This document shows, piece by piece, positions 11,161 to 22,123 of a stretch of DNA of 64,000 nucleotides. Under the pieces are notes generated by a model that was not told where the DNA came from, searched no databases, and worked only from the letters and a program-made list of their open reading frames with translations. The DNA lies in the NCBI RefSeq assembly GCF_012489685.1, contig NC_080041.1, positions 35,391,780 to 35,455,779 of the forward strand. Reading direction: 5' to 3'. Position 1 is the first letter of the stretch, and every line of letters begins with the position of its first letter. This DNA comes from Lotus japonicus. Its lineage: Eukaryota; Streptophyta; Magnoliopsida; Fabales; Fabaceae. The position numbers were made by a program, and so were the translations under genes.

Positions 11161-12616
11161 ACGGTTTTCGACGACCACAATCTCGAGAGTACATATAAAA
11201 AGGAAAAAGAAAATTTTATAGCGGTTTTAAATTGTTACTCATACATTTATGTTGCAAAATGTTTTAGAACCCCAACTAGAATTTTCTTTTTATACTTTTC
11301 GCGTGTCGTTGCTGATATGTCACAGACGCTGAGGTATGTGTATCATTACTGTTACTTTGAAAATGACAATCGTCATTTATGGTCACGATTTCAAGTTAAG
11401 TGATTGAGTTTTTAAAAAGAATTGATAATAATGATAAAATGTAGTTCGATTTTTTTTTCCGTGTGTTAATTAAACTGCAACTCCAGTATGGTGAAGGTTA
11501 AATATCTCCCGAATAACGTGGTTCCTAGAAATTGAATTCACGACTTATGGATTCAAATATATACTTTTTAATTTTTACTACTGTGAGTTTATGACCAACA
11601 CTCGTCGGATAATATAGTTTGAATAGAGTATAGTATAACCCATTATTTTTTCATATCCCATTATTTTCTTCACCTTCCAATTACTTCTCTATATTTCTCA
11701 TTCTTTTACTCTTATCTATACCATTTTCAACACATATCACATGCTTTACATTATATAATTTCAATAGGTGGATATACCTTATGCAGCTATATAAACGTCG
11801 ATTTTCTTTTTGAGCATAGAAGCTGTCTTCTCGGTTAATGGATAGCTAAAGACAAAAGGCAAACATCTAGAATATCCAAGTTCTGAGTTTTATAATTGGA
11901 AACCTTCTTTGTTTATGGTTTAAACCATACCAAGTAGTACTAATGTTAAACTATGAATCCGTTAATTGTCAGCATCCAATGGTTACAGTTTATTATAGAC
12001 TCGATGTGGCTCACTTTTCATTAGAACCATTTGTCATCCACTAATTAATGTCTAACCTAGCTTGCTCTAGATTCACCACCTGCATTTTATCTAAACAAAA
12101 GACGAGGCCACCAGTCCACCACCATCTTGCCATACCCTGAGGCGCAATGGATGGGGGAAAAGAAAAGATCATTCCACTCTTACTTTTCACAGCTGTATTA
12201 TAGATATCCCCAAAAATGTATATAATATGCAAAAAGAGAAAAGAAACAATAAAGAAAAAGGAAAAGGAAAGTTCCTGGTGATTGATACAATGCTTTTGCA
12301 GAGAAAAGCACACCTTGTCGGGGTGACCATATATTCAAATGAGAAGGATAGGTAATACTCACTTTAACAGACTCTTTTATTGATGGCAGTTCAGTAGTAC
12401 AAAGGGTTATAATATGCTTTCCACGTCCAATTTGATTTTAACATGTTCTGACACTCATTCAATAAATAGAAAGAGAGTGAATTGAAAACTTTCGCACTTC
12501 TCTATATTTAATTAGCCTTCCCTTTCAAGTGATCGATTGTCCCTGTGTTTTTCAGTTTTTCTTCTATATATCACTCTTTCTCTCCATCAGGTACACAACA
12601 AGCTCAGCAATTCAAA
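11161..12616. other. Upstream region of the BURP gene
   Basis: No coding sequence recognised. AT-rich TATA-like stretches occur at about 12503 (ctatatttaatt) and 12562 (tctatatatc); either could serve the gene starting at 12617, but the transcription start cannot be fixed by eye. Confidence 0.35.
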
Positions 12617-14744
12617 ATGAAGATTCACTTCTTCTGCCTTCTATTGTCACTCTCATCTTTCCATGTAAGAAACACTACTTCAGTTGCACCATCTTTTAAA
12701 ATTTTCACTTCAATTTCTCTATCTAATGTTTAATTAACCTTACTACATTACATTGCATTGCTCCTTAATTTTGCTAAAGTTGTTAATTTCTTCTTGATGT
12801 TACATTAGATTACGATTTGAGCCCTTATCGCTTCGATTAGTCTCTAAAAAAATATATTTATGAATGCAGGTTTCTCTAGCAATAACCACTATCAGCAAAG
12901 GAACCCCACAACAAACACAAGAAAATTCCAAGCAGATAGTAAACCCTTTCAGCCCCAAAGCCTCTCTCATTCGTTACTGGAACAAACACATCTCCAACAA
13001 GCAGACAATTCCTCATTTTCTTCTCTCTAAAGCTTCCACTCTCACTCCACAACAATATGCAACTCTCATGAACCTCCTCAACCAAAAACAACATAAACCC
13101 TTCTTCTCTTATAAGGAGCTTCACAACTCCCTATGCACCACACCAAACTTATTATGTTCCTTCGACGAGGACCAAAACCAAAATGACTCAAACATTACCA
13201 AAGCCGGCCGCGGTGACGCCGACTTCACCATCTATTCCAACAAACGCTTCTCCAACTACGGCTCCTCCCGAGCCGGCGGGTTCAACACGTTCAAGAACTA
13301 CTCGAACGGGCTGAACACCAACCGCGACTCGTTCAAAATTTACAGCGCCGCCACAACCCGCCACGGCGACCAGTTCAAAAGCTACGCCGAGAACGGCAAC
13401 ATTGCCAACGCCAACTTCACCAGCTACGGCGCCGGCGCCACCTCCGGTTCCGGCGACTTCGCCAGCTACGACAAGCTCGTCAACGTCCCCAACCTCGGCT
13501 TCACCACCTACTACTCCGCCGCCGCAAATCACAAGCTCTCGTTCTCCAGCTACGGCAACGAAACAAACTCCGGCTCACAATCATTCACCAGCTACGGCAA
13601 ACGCGTCCGCGGCGGAACCAGCGATTTCACAAACTACGCCGCCGGATCCAACATTCTGCAATCCTCATTCACCGGTTACTCTGAGTTAGGATCCGGAAAA
13701 ACGAACGATTCGTTCAGATCCTACAGTTTCAACGGCAACAACCCCCGCAACAGCTTCAAAAGCTACGGCACCGGATCCACCTCCGCCACCGACACATTCG
13801 TCAGCTACCGGAACCGCGCCAACGTCGGCGACGACACGTTCCAGAGCTACGCCGGGAAATCAAGCTCCGGCGCCGCCACGTTTGTGAACTACGGCCAGTC
13901 GTTCAACGTCGGAAACGACACATTCACCGAGTACGGGAAAGGCTCTTCCGGTAAGACCGTGTTTGGGTTCAAGATTTACGGGTTGGGACGCGCGTTCATA
14001 GGGTACAACAAGCAAGGCGCGTCGTTTTCTGCGTACAGCAATTTCAGCGTGACCAGTGGCAGAGTTGTAAATAGATGGGTTGAGCCGGGTAAATTCTTTA
14101 GGGAGTCGATGTTAAAAGAAGGGAATGTGATAGTTATGCCAGATATTGAGGATAAAATGCCTCAAAGGTCGTTTTTACCCCTGGCAGTTACGTCAAAATT
14201 GCCGTTTTCGTTGTTGAGGCTCGGAGAAATGAGGGAGATTTTCCACTCGAGGGAGGGATCCGCAAGTGAGCGCGTGATTGTTAATGCGCTGGCGGAATGC
14301 GAGAGGTTGCCGAGCCGTGGCGAGACAAAGCGGTGTGTTGGGTCGCTAGAGGAGATGGTGGAGTTTGTTGTCTTGGTGGTGGGTCGCAATGCGGTTGCGA
14401 GAGCCACCGAGAATGTGAAGGGTTCGAGGAAGAACGTGATGATTGGGAGGGTTTATGGTGTGGATGGTGGAAAAGTGACGAAGTCAGTTTCGTGTCACCA
14501 GAGTTTGTACCCTTACTTGCTGTATTATTGTCACTCTGTCCCCCAAGTGAGAGTTTATGAAGCTGAAATTCTTGACGTGGACACCAAGTTGAAGATTAAT
14601 CATGGGGTTGCCATTTGTCACCTGGACACGTCAGCGTGGGGCCCAGAACATGGAGCTTTCGTGGCACTTGGGGCTGGACCCGGGAAAATTGAGGTGTGCC
14701 ACTGGATTTTCCAAAACGACATGACGTGGACCACTGCCGAGTGA
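12617..14744 (+). CDS. BURP-domain protein, polygalacturonase-1 non-catalytic beta-subunit-like
   Basis: Two exons are visible, 12617-12664 and 12870-14744, joined in phase 0 across a GT-AG intron of 205 bp. They give about 640 residues, the usual size of the PG1-beta group. Order: a signal peptide (MKIHFFCLLLSLSSF), a propeptide-like stretch, then from about residue 118 to 385 a long run of FxxY-type repeats (FTIYS, FKNYS, FTSYG, FASYD and so on), and a C-terminal BURP domain from FFRESML. The BURP cysteine-histidine spacing is intact: CH-X10-CH-X27-CH-X25-CH near the end. The family acts in the cell wall, where PG1-beta binds and modulates polygalacturonase. The repeat exon is markedly GC-rich compared with its surroundings. 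No frame damage was seen. The start follows the only signal-peptide-encoding ATG. Confidence 0.92.
12665..12869 (+). other. Intron of the BURP gene
   Basis: It begins with GTAAGA (12665) after CAT and ends with TGCAG (12869). It is AT-rich and keeps the frame in phase 0, consistent with the short first exon typical of BURP genes. Confidence 0.85.
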
Positions 14745-15198
14745 GAAGAAACGAAGGTTTTTGTTTACCGTTAGTAGCAGCAGCACACGTTAGAGAATTG
14801 AATGATCTAATAGAGTGAAACTGAGACCACATTTGTGTTGTTTTTAGTGGTTTGGAATTTGGACTCTTGTGCGGTCATGCCTCATGATCGTGACATTTTT
14901 TTTTGTTATTTAATAATTTGTTGTGCCTTTGAGAAATCTAAAATGTTTGTTTGATAGTGACTAGTATGTTCGTTTTGGACACGCCTTTTTTTTTAATGTA
15001 ATAGTGTATATTAAAAGACGTGAATTGGCATTCAGGTGACAAATTAAGTGGAGAGGTCAAGAGAATCTGTGGAGGGCTTTCCCCTTTATGGGACTGCATT
15101 AGAGAATGATTTCAAGGTTCTGATGATGGGATGATGGTGCCATGGTGGTATGGTGTTGAATGTTGTATTGTTACTGTATGACTTGGCTTTCTGTTTGG
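14745..15198. other. 3' flank of the BURP gene
   Basis: No gene recognised. The 3' UTR and polyadenylation site probably lie in the first 200 bases but cannot be placed with confidence. Confidence 0.35.
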
Positions 15199-15300
15199 AT
15201 TTTTTTTTATAAGCAAGTGAAATATATTGAAGAGAAGTACAAGGGGTACTTCAACCCAATACAAGAAGAAAGAAGGGAAAGAATAGTACAATGTAGCAAA
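15199..15300 (-). mobile_element. LINE/retroposon-type 3' tail (minus)
   Basis: The minus strand reads GGTTGAAGTACCCCTTGTAC, then TTCAATATATTTCACTTGC, then TTATAAAAAAAA. This matches in layout the tail at 10735-10830. The element body is not recognisable. Confidence 0.4.
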
Positions 15301-15423
15301 TTACATCAATGCGCTCACTACAAGTATAAAAAAGTAAGGAAACTTTTCTTATATGAATTAAGATAAATGCGCTTTAACAATGGTAATAAAAAGAAAAAAT
15401 TAGTATCCGGTTAGAATAAATAC

Positions 15424-15706
15424 GTTAGAGTGTTAGAGTCTCACATTAGCTAGAGATGTGGTCAATCAAGTGCTTATATATGGTTTCTTGAGCTAGCTTT
15501 TGGGTTGAGTTAGGTCTCCTAATATGGTATCACAACCTATCCTAGATCCATTTGTTGTGGAGACCTCCCATATTTGGGCCACCCTTTTCATTCGGGGTGT
15601 GTTAGAGTGTTAGAGTCTCACATTTGTAGCCAATCAAATGCTTATATATGGTTGTGTAAACCTCAACTTTTGAGCTAGTTTTTAGGTTGAGTTAGGTCTC
15701 CTAATA
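15424..15706 (+). mobile_element. TRIM retrotransposon with two LTRs
   Basis: Two direct repeats of about 100 bp start with TGTTAGAGTCTCACATT (15431 and 15608) and end with GTCTCCTAATA (15524 and 15706). Between them is a primer binding site, TGGTATCACAACC (15525), which differs from the initiator-Met form, and a short interior with gatccatttgttgtgg. No coding region exists. The LTRs differ at several positions, so it is not recent. Same family as the partial copy at 6129. Confidence 0.7.
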
Positions 15707-15769
15707 TATCCAAACACACACTATCATCATGGTGTCATTATATTTGTGCAATGCATCGATCATTTGGCA

Positions 15770-17440
15770 CTACACCATTTTTTTCTTTTAGTAACATGCG
15801 TATTTGCAACAAGCAAAAAGTGTTGCTAAAAGTGTCTCGGGAATTAATTTGTGCATGTTGCTATAAATGATTCGTTTTAGGCAACGCATTTTATAACAAC
15901 ACTAAATAAGTGTTATCTATGTAATAATAGGGAACAATTATTACGTGATAATTTTGCTTTTTCTCTACAATAGGTTACATTTTCTCACAGTGTTAGAGAA
16001 CACAAAAAAAGTGTTGTTAAAAGTGAAGGTATGAAAAACGATAGAAATGAGGGTTTGAATAGCGTTTTCAGAATAAAAACTTCCCACTTAAGATTTTGAC
16101 AAATCTTTCGAAACACAAGGAAATTGCTTAAGATAAGGGATGAGAAAAGCACACAAGGATTTTATCCTGGTTCACTTGATGAATCACTCAAGCTAGTCCA
16201 GTCCACCCGTGAAGGTGATTTCTTCCTTCTTAGAATGAAGGTAATTCACTAATCAGAGATTTGTTACAACTGCACTTGAAACCTACAAGTGACTAACAAT
16301 ACACTGACTTAGCTCACACTATGATTCACTCTCTTAGTCTTCTCTAGGATCCGATCAACCTTGATCTCCTAAAGGTAAACTAAACAAATGTTTTTTAAAG
16401 AATATTGTTTACAAGGAAATTGCTTCTTAAAAGCTTGTAGTAAACACAATGAATTCGATGAAGAAAGATTGCTTTGAAGATTTGAATATTGCTTGCGCGT
16501 ATAAGTTTCTTCCAACAACATCTTTCAGTCTTTAGCCTTTATATATACTCCAAGGATTAGGGTTTGAACATTGCATGAGAATGCTACCGTTGGAGGGCAG
16601 ATATGGGATTTCCAGCTTCTGCTGTGGCTGAGAATGTTAGGTTAGGTCGTCAGGATAGTACACTTGCTTTTGTACTTTGGATAGGGACGTGACCTTTAAC
16701 CTTATTGACTTCTGATCAGAGGAATGCTTCGTGTTGGAACTTGTGAAGCTTGTTGATCAGAGTCAGAGGGAAGCATGGATCCTCTGACCGTTGTACCTTC
16801 TGATTCTGAACTCAGAGGAGAAGTACTTGGTCTTCAGAGCCAGTTTGCTTCTGGACTTCAGAGTCTCCACTTTTCAGCTTCTGGATCTTCAGAGTCTTCT
16901 ACACCATCAGAGCTTCTGAACCTTCAGAGTGCCTGGGTTATCAGAACGTCTGGATCTTCAGAACTTCGAGTGAGCTGAGTCCATATCAGAGCTTGATTAA
17001 CTTCAGATCTTCTGAAGCTTTTCTACTGTTCAGATTGAACATAGAGATTGCGAAAGCGTTGCTAGGGTCACTCTTTAAGCAAAGTGCTTCTGATTTGTGT
17101 GAGATTATATTAAGGTCAGAGCCTGTTAAGAGCACATTCAGAAAACACGTTAGAGTACCATAATTGTTCATACTAAAATGTTAACTTGTAATCATCAAAA
17201 CATAGAGTTGTACTACATGATCAAAACTTGATCTTACAAAAAGTGTCTCGGGAATTAATTTGTGCATGTTGCTATAAATGATTCGTTTTAGGCAACACAT
17301 TTTATAACAACACTAAATAAGTGTTCTCTATGTAATAATAGGGAACGATTATTACGTGATAATTTTGCTTTTTCTCTGCAATAGGTTACATTTTCTCACA
17401 GTGTTACTAGAGAATACAAAAAACTGTCCCTAAAAGGAAT
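15770..17440 (+). mobile_element. CACTA-like transposon end, split by a solo LTR
   Basis: 15770 starts CACTACACCATTTTTT, a typical CACTA terminus. It is followed by repeated GTTGC/GCAAC-type short motifs (TGTTGCTAAAAG, GCATGTTGCTATAAATG, TTAGGCAACGCATTTTA), as in CACTA subterminal regions. About 190 bp of this (from aagtgtctcggg) appears on both sides of the solo LTR at 16024-17238, so the subterminal unit was already tandem, or was duplicated. No transposase and no matching right terminus were found. Confidence 0.45.
16024..17238 (-). mobile_element. SIRE/Maximus-type Ty1-copia solo LTR
   Basis: The 1,215-bp LTR runs from TGTAAGATCAAG (minus-strand 5' end at 17238) to CATACCTTCA (16024). 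It is flanked by a perfect 5-bp duplication AAAAG at 16019-16023 and 17239-17243. It matches the LTRs at 20648-21888 and 48746-49980: TTTGAATAGCGTTTTC-like terminus, CAGTCCACCCGTGAAGGTGA, and TCAGA/TCTGA-rich U3. A TATA box (GAGTATATATAAAGG) lies on the minus strand near 16545. No internal sequence adjoins it, so it is a solo LTR. Confidence 0.88.
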
Positions 17441-18174
17441 AGTTAACGCCAGAACATGAGACAACCAAGAAGTGTTGCGTCAAGTTGTAAAAAAAAAATT
17501 GTTACCTTTTGTGTTTATGACTACACTTCTGAACTGTTCCAAAAACAATAAATGTTGTGGTGGTAGCACCAAGAGGTGGAGAGAACCAATTCTCTCTAAT
17601 GAAGAAGCGACCCATAGCTGCTTCATAGAGATCCACGTTTGGGGCTAAAATCGTTTTTCAAAATAGAGCACCTAAACATCAAATTTTGCTCGCGATCCAC
17701 GTTTGGTGCTTCTGGAAGAAGAGGACGTGAAACCAAACACACTCAAAATCAGGCAATTAGGACCCACCGCCTGTTGCGTAGCCTTTTATGATTTTATCCC
17801 TTTAAGAAAATTTGTACATCGTGAACATCTTGAATTATCTTCTTTCTCGATGAATACACACCTTATTTTTTTCCACCATTTCTTTTTTTGGTACATTGGA
17901 AATATATATAAATTACACCCCCAAAGATTGATTTTTGGACTTTTTCTTCCTCAAATCATATGTCTCCCAACTCTTAGCACTTGAGCTATCATTGAGGAGT
18001 TTTTCCATCATTTCAATTTAATCTTAATTAACACAACTTTGGGTGATTGAGGTTTAGGTTTACAACTTTCATTTTACTGGAGACCCTTTTGTTGCAATGC
18101 TTGTTTTACTTGTGCGTGAAAGTGAAACAAACTCTAATATTGGTGGCAATGGTTGTTGTGGGTGGTGGGTCACA
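17441..18174. other. Unassigned region
   Basis: No gene recognised. Short open frames lack family resemblance. Confidence 0.35.
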
Positions 18175-18270
18175 TGTAACATTTCGCACTCTCACCGATT
18201 AGGTAATGGCCTTATGATCGATACTTTAACCCTAATATCGAGGATAAGCTAACTATATGACAATATAAGT

Positions 18271-18290
18271 ATATATATATATATATATAT
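18271..18290. repeat. (AT)10 microsatellite
   Basis: Perfect alternating AT run of 20 bases. Confidence 0.9.
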
Positions 18291-18408
18291 GTATCTGAAT
18301 GTGTGCATGTGTGTGCATAGTATGTATGTGCATAATAGGACTCGATTAGGAATAGTCAATAAGTCGGCAAGTCAATTAGGGCAACCTGACAATACAAGTA
18401 CTAATAGG

Positions 18409-18804
18409 TATTGGATCAAGCGCTTACCACTACGCCAAAAGCAATTGCTGTTAGTGAGGGTGCAACTTTATTTCCTTATAGCACAGAGTCCTCAAGGGGC
18501 TGCGATGTTAAGCGCCATGGGGTGGGATGTTAAGCCCATCGAATCCTAAGGGTGACGCTGGATTAATAAATCCAACAATCTCCCCCCCAGTGTTAGCCGG
18601 GGGATTCGAACCCATGACCTTGCTCTGATACCACTTATTGGATCAAGCGCTTACCACTACGCCAAAAGCAATTGCTGTTAGTGAGGGTGCAACTTTATTT
18701 CCTTATAGCACAGAGTCCTCAAGGGGCTGCGATGTTAAGCGCCATGGGGTGGGATGTTAAGCCCATCGAATCCTAAGGGTGACGCTGGATTAATAAATCC
18801 AACA
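18409..18804 (-). mobile_element. Complete 396-bp TRIM with identical LTRs
   Basis: Two 169-bp direct repeats (18409-18577 and 18636-18804) are identical base for base. In minus orientation each starts TGTTGGATTTATTAATCC and ends GATCCAATA. The 58-bp interior holds a primer binding site TGGTATCAGAGC, two bases after the 5' LTR, and a purine run GGGGGGGAGAT next to the 3' LTR. A perfect 5-bp target duplication ATAGG flanks it (18404-18408, 18805-18809). No coding capacity. Identical LTRs point to a very recent insertion driven by proteins from another element. Confidence 0.92.
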
Positions 18805-20647
18805 ATAGGGCATAAAACTCAAGAGAGAATAGAGTGATACGAAGATGATATGATCAATTCTCCTAACAATGAGAAACCATTGTCTCAGATTGATCGAAAC
18901 TCGAGCAAATTCGGAAGACTAGGACTCTGAAGACTCATAATAGATGATATTGAGCCTTGAGAGAGTAAAATACACTCTCAATAACTCAGCACCAGACATG
19001 AACAGTGCAGCATAGTAACCATTTTGTCCCGACCTGAAGACATATTAAATAATCAACCAACCGGTGCATTGTGTCACTATTTCCGATTGAAGAGGTCACT
19101 ATTGTACAATAGTAGCTGACCATGATGAGTTCTTATTTCCCATAAACCCTTCGGAATCCCTTCTGGACATTTTCAGAGCTTGCATCATAACTGGAACCAA
19201 GTTATAATCCATTTGCATGAAGCTCCATTGGAGGTACAATATGCTTAAGTGTTAAGCTTTATTTTTGTCAATCAACTATCAACCTATAAAATGGCATCTT
19301 CTGAAGCCATTGAACCCTCAAAAATTCATTTCAAGTCCCAAAACTATGTGAGGCAGAGAGGAGAGCTCAGATTCTTAGAAAAACCGGGAAGACTTCTCAC
19401 AATTTCTTCTCTTCGATCCTCCTTATTCCTTGAGAGTTAGAGTGAAATTCTTGTTCCATTAAGTTTCTGAGAGAGAGAGAGAGAGGAAGTTATCTAGGTT
19501 GTTTTAGCTGAGTTATAGGCGAGAAAAGCATGAAAACGATGAAGCTCTGAGTTTTCTGGCGAGCTTTTCCAGTTTCTGGCGAGCTTCTCTGACCTGCAAC
19601 TGGCTTTTTCGATCAACTTCGTCCGTTCCAGAACCACCCACCACCACCATTCTCTTCCCCTCAGGAGTAGGTCAAGCCCCTAAACTCAGCCCCTAAACTT
19701 AGAGGCACTTCGGCGAGGCAACCGTCGTCACCACCATAGTGAAGTTCATCTTCTCCGGCAGACCTTCAAACTGTGAGTGCCCATAATTCATTTTTCGTCA
19801 TGATTTTCGATTCTAAAACCATCCTTGAGCATGTTAGAGTGATTTTAGGAAGCTTTAGACTAGTTTTAAACCCTGAAACCTTAGGATTCGAAGCAACCCA
19901 TATTTGAACCTTTGAACACAGGTTTCTCTTCTAATTGATGTTATGGCAGTGAATTGGAACACCATGAGGCTTGTTTTATGTCTTTGGAAGGTAGTAGAAC
20001 GTCTTAGGATGCCCAGAAATGGAAGAAAGGCTCTGAGAGGGAAATGCACAATTTCACCTTCTCGGGTAGCCATGAAAATGGAAGCTTAAGGAGAGTTCTT
20101 TGACCAGAGCTCTTTGGAGTTAGGTTAGTTAGTCTCAAAGAGTAGGAAATGGTAGTAAATAGACCTTAGAGCTAAGTTATAAGTTCAACATTAATGAATC
20201 TTAGTACGTAAGTAAGCTTAGGCGTGAGAATCCTAGGAAACAAGAAAGTGCTTAGCTTTGGGATATGAAGTCAGAAGCTAGTAGGTAAGGATATGATAGT
20301 GGAAATAAAGGTTAATAGGTTTAGAAGCTAACCTAAGCAATGTTCATAAGTGATTAGGCATATATTACACATAATTAACTTAATGAGTAGATTATTGAAC
20401 TTGTCATAACCTTAGTATACTTATAATGCAAAGGAAGGAGACGTGGAATCTCAAAGCGATCAACCTTTAAGAGTTCGAGGTAAGGGGGTTAGACAAGACC
20501 TTGTCTTGGTACATAACCTATGACTTAACCGTTATGACGATCGAAAGCATATTGATATTTACTTACATGTTATTGAATGCATGTTTGAATTATATGCTTA
20601 TGTTATGATGAATTACTTGTGCTATGATGCTGAGTTGCTATGGTTGT

Positions 20648-21888
20648 TGAAGGTGCGAAAAACACTAGAAAGGGGGGGTTTGAATAGAGTTTTTAAACAA
20701 AAGTTTTCCCCTTTTTAAGTTTTGACTAACTTAAAAATAAGAACTAGGTGCTAAAGAATATGAAGTAGAGCACACAAGTATTTTATTTTGGTTCACTTGA
20801 GATAAAAGCTCAAGTTAATCCAGTCCACCCGTGAAGATGATTTCTTCCTTCTTCTGATGAAGGCAATTCACTAAAATCAATTAATGTTACAACTGCACTT
20901 GCAACCTGCAAAGTGACTAACAGTACACTGATTTTCTCACTAGTATACTCTCAAGAAGCTGATCAACCGATCCTCTCAAGACTAGCTAAACACTGAACCA
21001 AACTTGATTTAGTCCTCTCAAGACCTGACCAAACTTGGTCTCTTAAGGAACTTTACAAAGTGTTTGTAAAAGGTTTGGGTTTACAAGAAATGCTTCTGAA
21101 AAGCAAATAGTAAACTCAGATGTTCAAGAACAATGAAGAAATATTGCCAAGAGATCGGTTAGAATGGATTCAAGAATATCAGCAAAATTTCTTGTGTTCT
21201 TTCTTCTATGTTCAGCTCTTATATACTCCAAGGCATATGGTGTAGCTGTTGCTAGGGTTTTGTCCGTTGGAGTGGCAATCTTGTAATATCAGACTGCTAG
21301 GCTGAACGAAGTAGGTGGCGGACAGGCTATGACAGTACGATGTGTACTATGACAGCGACCTGTCCTTTCACCAGCTGACTTATGATCTGGAGTGCTTCAG
21401 ATAGACGTTGGTGAAGCTTCTGATCAGAGTCAGACGGAAGATTGGATCCTCTGACCTTGCAACTTCTGCTTCTGGGCATGTTCCTCAGAACTTCTGAATG
21501 CCAGAGCTAGAATAGCTTGGGTCTTCAGAGCCAACTTCTTGCAGGTATTCAGAACTTGAGTCTTCTACTTCATGACCGTTCCTTCTGGAACATCTGGTCT
21601 TCAGAACTTCTGACTCCGGTTCTTCAGTACCTCTTGAGAGCTTCTATCTTCAGAACTTCTGAAGGATTTGCCACTGTTTTGAACGAACATGGTGAGCTTT
21701 AGAACTCTCTTTTGGTTACCCTTGGGTCTTCTTCTTCTGATGGAATCGGCTTGGGTCAGAATCAGAACCTGTTTGTCACAACTTAAAAGGATAAACGTTA
21801 AAGTACCATAATTGTTCATCCTCAAAAACCTTAATTGTAATCATCAAAATATAGAGATGCAACCACTGATCAAATCTTGATCTTACAA
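20648..21888 (-). mobile_element. 3' LTR of the nested SIRE-type copia element
   Basis: The 1,241-bp LTR has a minus-strand start TGTAAGATCAAGATTTGATC at 21888 and an end TTCGCACCTTCA at 20648. It is preceded on the minus strand by the purine tract at 21889-21902, which fixes its orientation as the 3' LTR. A TATA box (GAGTATATAAGAG) is near 21222. U3 is rich in TTCAGAACTTCTGAA-type palindromes. Neighbouring base sequence GTTGT (20643-20647) should be the target duplication, but the other end is missing. Confidence 0.88.
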
Positions 21889-21902
21889 TTTCCCCCTTTT
21901 TG
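21889..21902 (-). other. Polypurine tract of the SIRE-type element
   Basis: Minus-strand AAAAAGGGGGAAAT directly abuts the 3' LTR start. This is the expected plus-strand priming site for reverse transcription and confirms orientation. Confidence 0.8.
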
Positions 21903-22123
21903 ATGATGACAAAACAAGTATTTTGATGAACAATTCTTAGTCAATAAACTGAATACACAAGAGAGACGAGATCAGAGATAAAACTTATCCTTGTGTAACG
22001 GTTTATGTTGCTCCTTCTGAATCTAGGATTGCACCTGATTCTGAGCTGGGGTCTCCCCCTGACTCCCCCTGAATCTATGACTTGATGAGATGATGAAGAG
22101 TCTAGATTCGGAGTCTTGTGAGG

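Larger units (their letters stand above)
18175..20647 (+). mobile_element. Probable Ty3-gypsy LTR (partial), interrupted by a TRIM and by SIRE
   Basis: The start TGTAACATTTCGCAC (18175) fits plant gypsy LTR ends. A TATA box (CTATAAAATGG near 19283) is followed by a leader with GA-rich repeats and by an aggtaagggggttagacaag segment of the type seen in chromovirus (Tekay-like) LTRs. A TRIM is inserted at 18409-18804. The sequence stops at 20647, where the SIRE 3' LTR begins. A possible continuation lies beyond the SIRE remnant in 44951-47012. Family is inferred from style, not from coding domains. Confidence 0.45.

Noticed and set aside
13188..13689. Long open frames on other frames and strand inside the BURP gene
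   Set aside because: They are shadows of the GC-rich FxxY repeat exon; composition is repetitive (VAGEVAG, PATAPAP) and no domain is seen.
18598..18616. tRNA gene suggested by GGGTTCGAATCCC
   Set aside because: No cloverleaf or A-box around it; it is the TRIM interior next to its primer binding site.
21440..21670. Heat-shock elements from TTCAGAACTTCTGAA words in SIRE LTRs
   Set aside because: TTC and GAA alternate every 4 bases, not in the 5-base pattern required for heat-shock factor binding.
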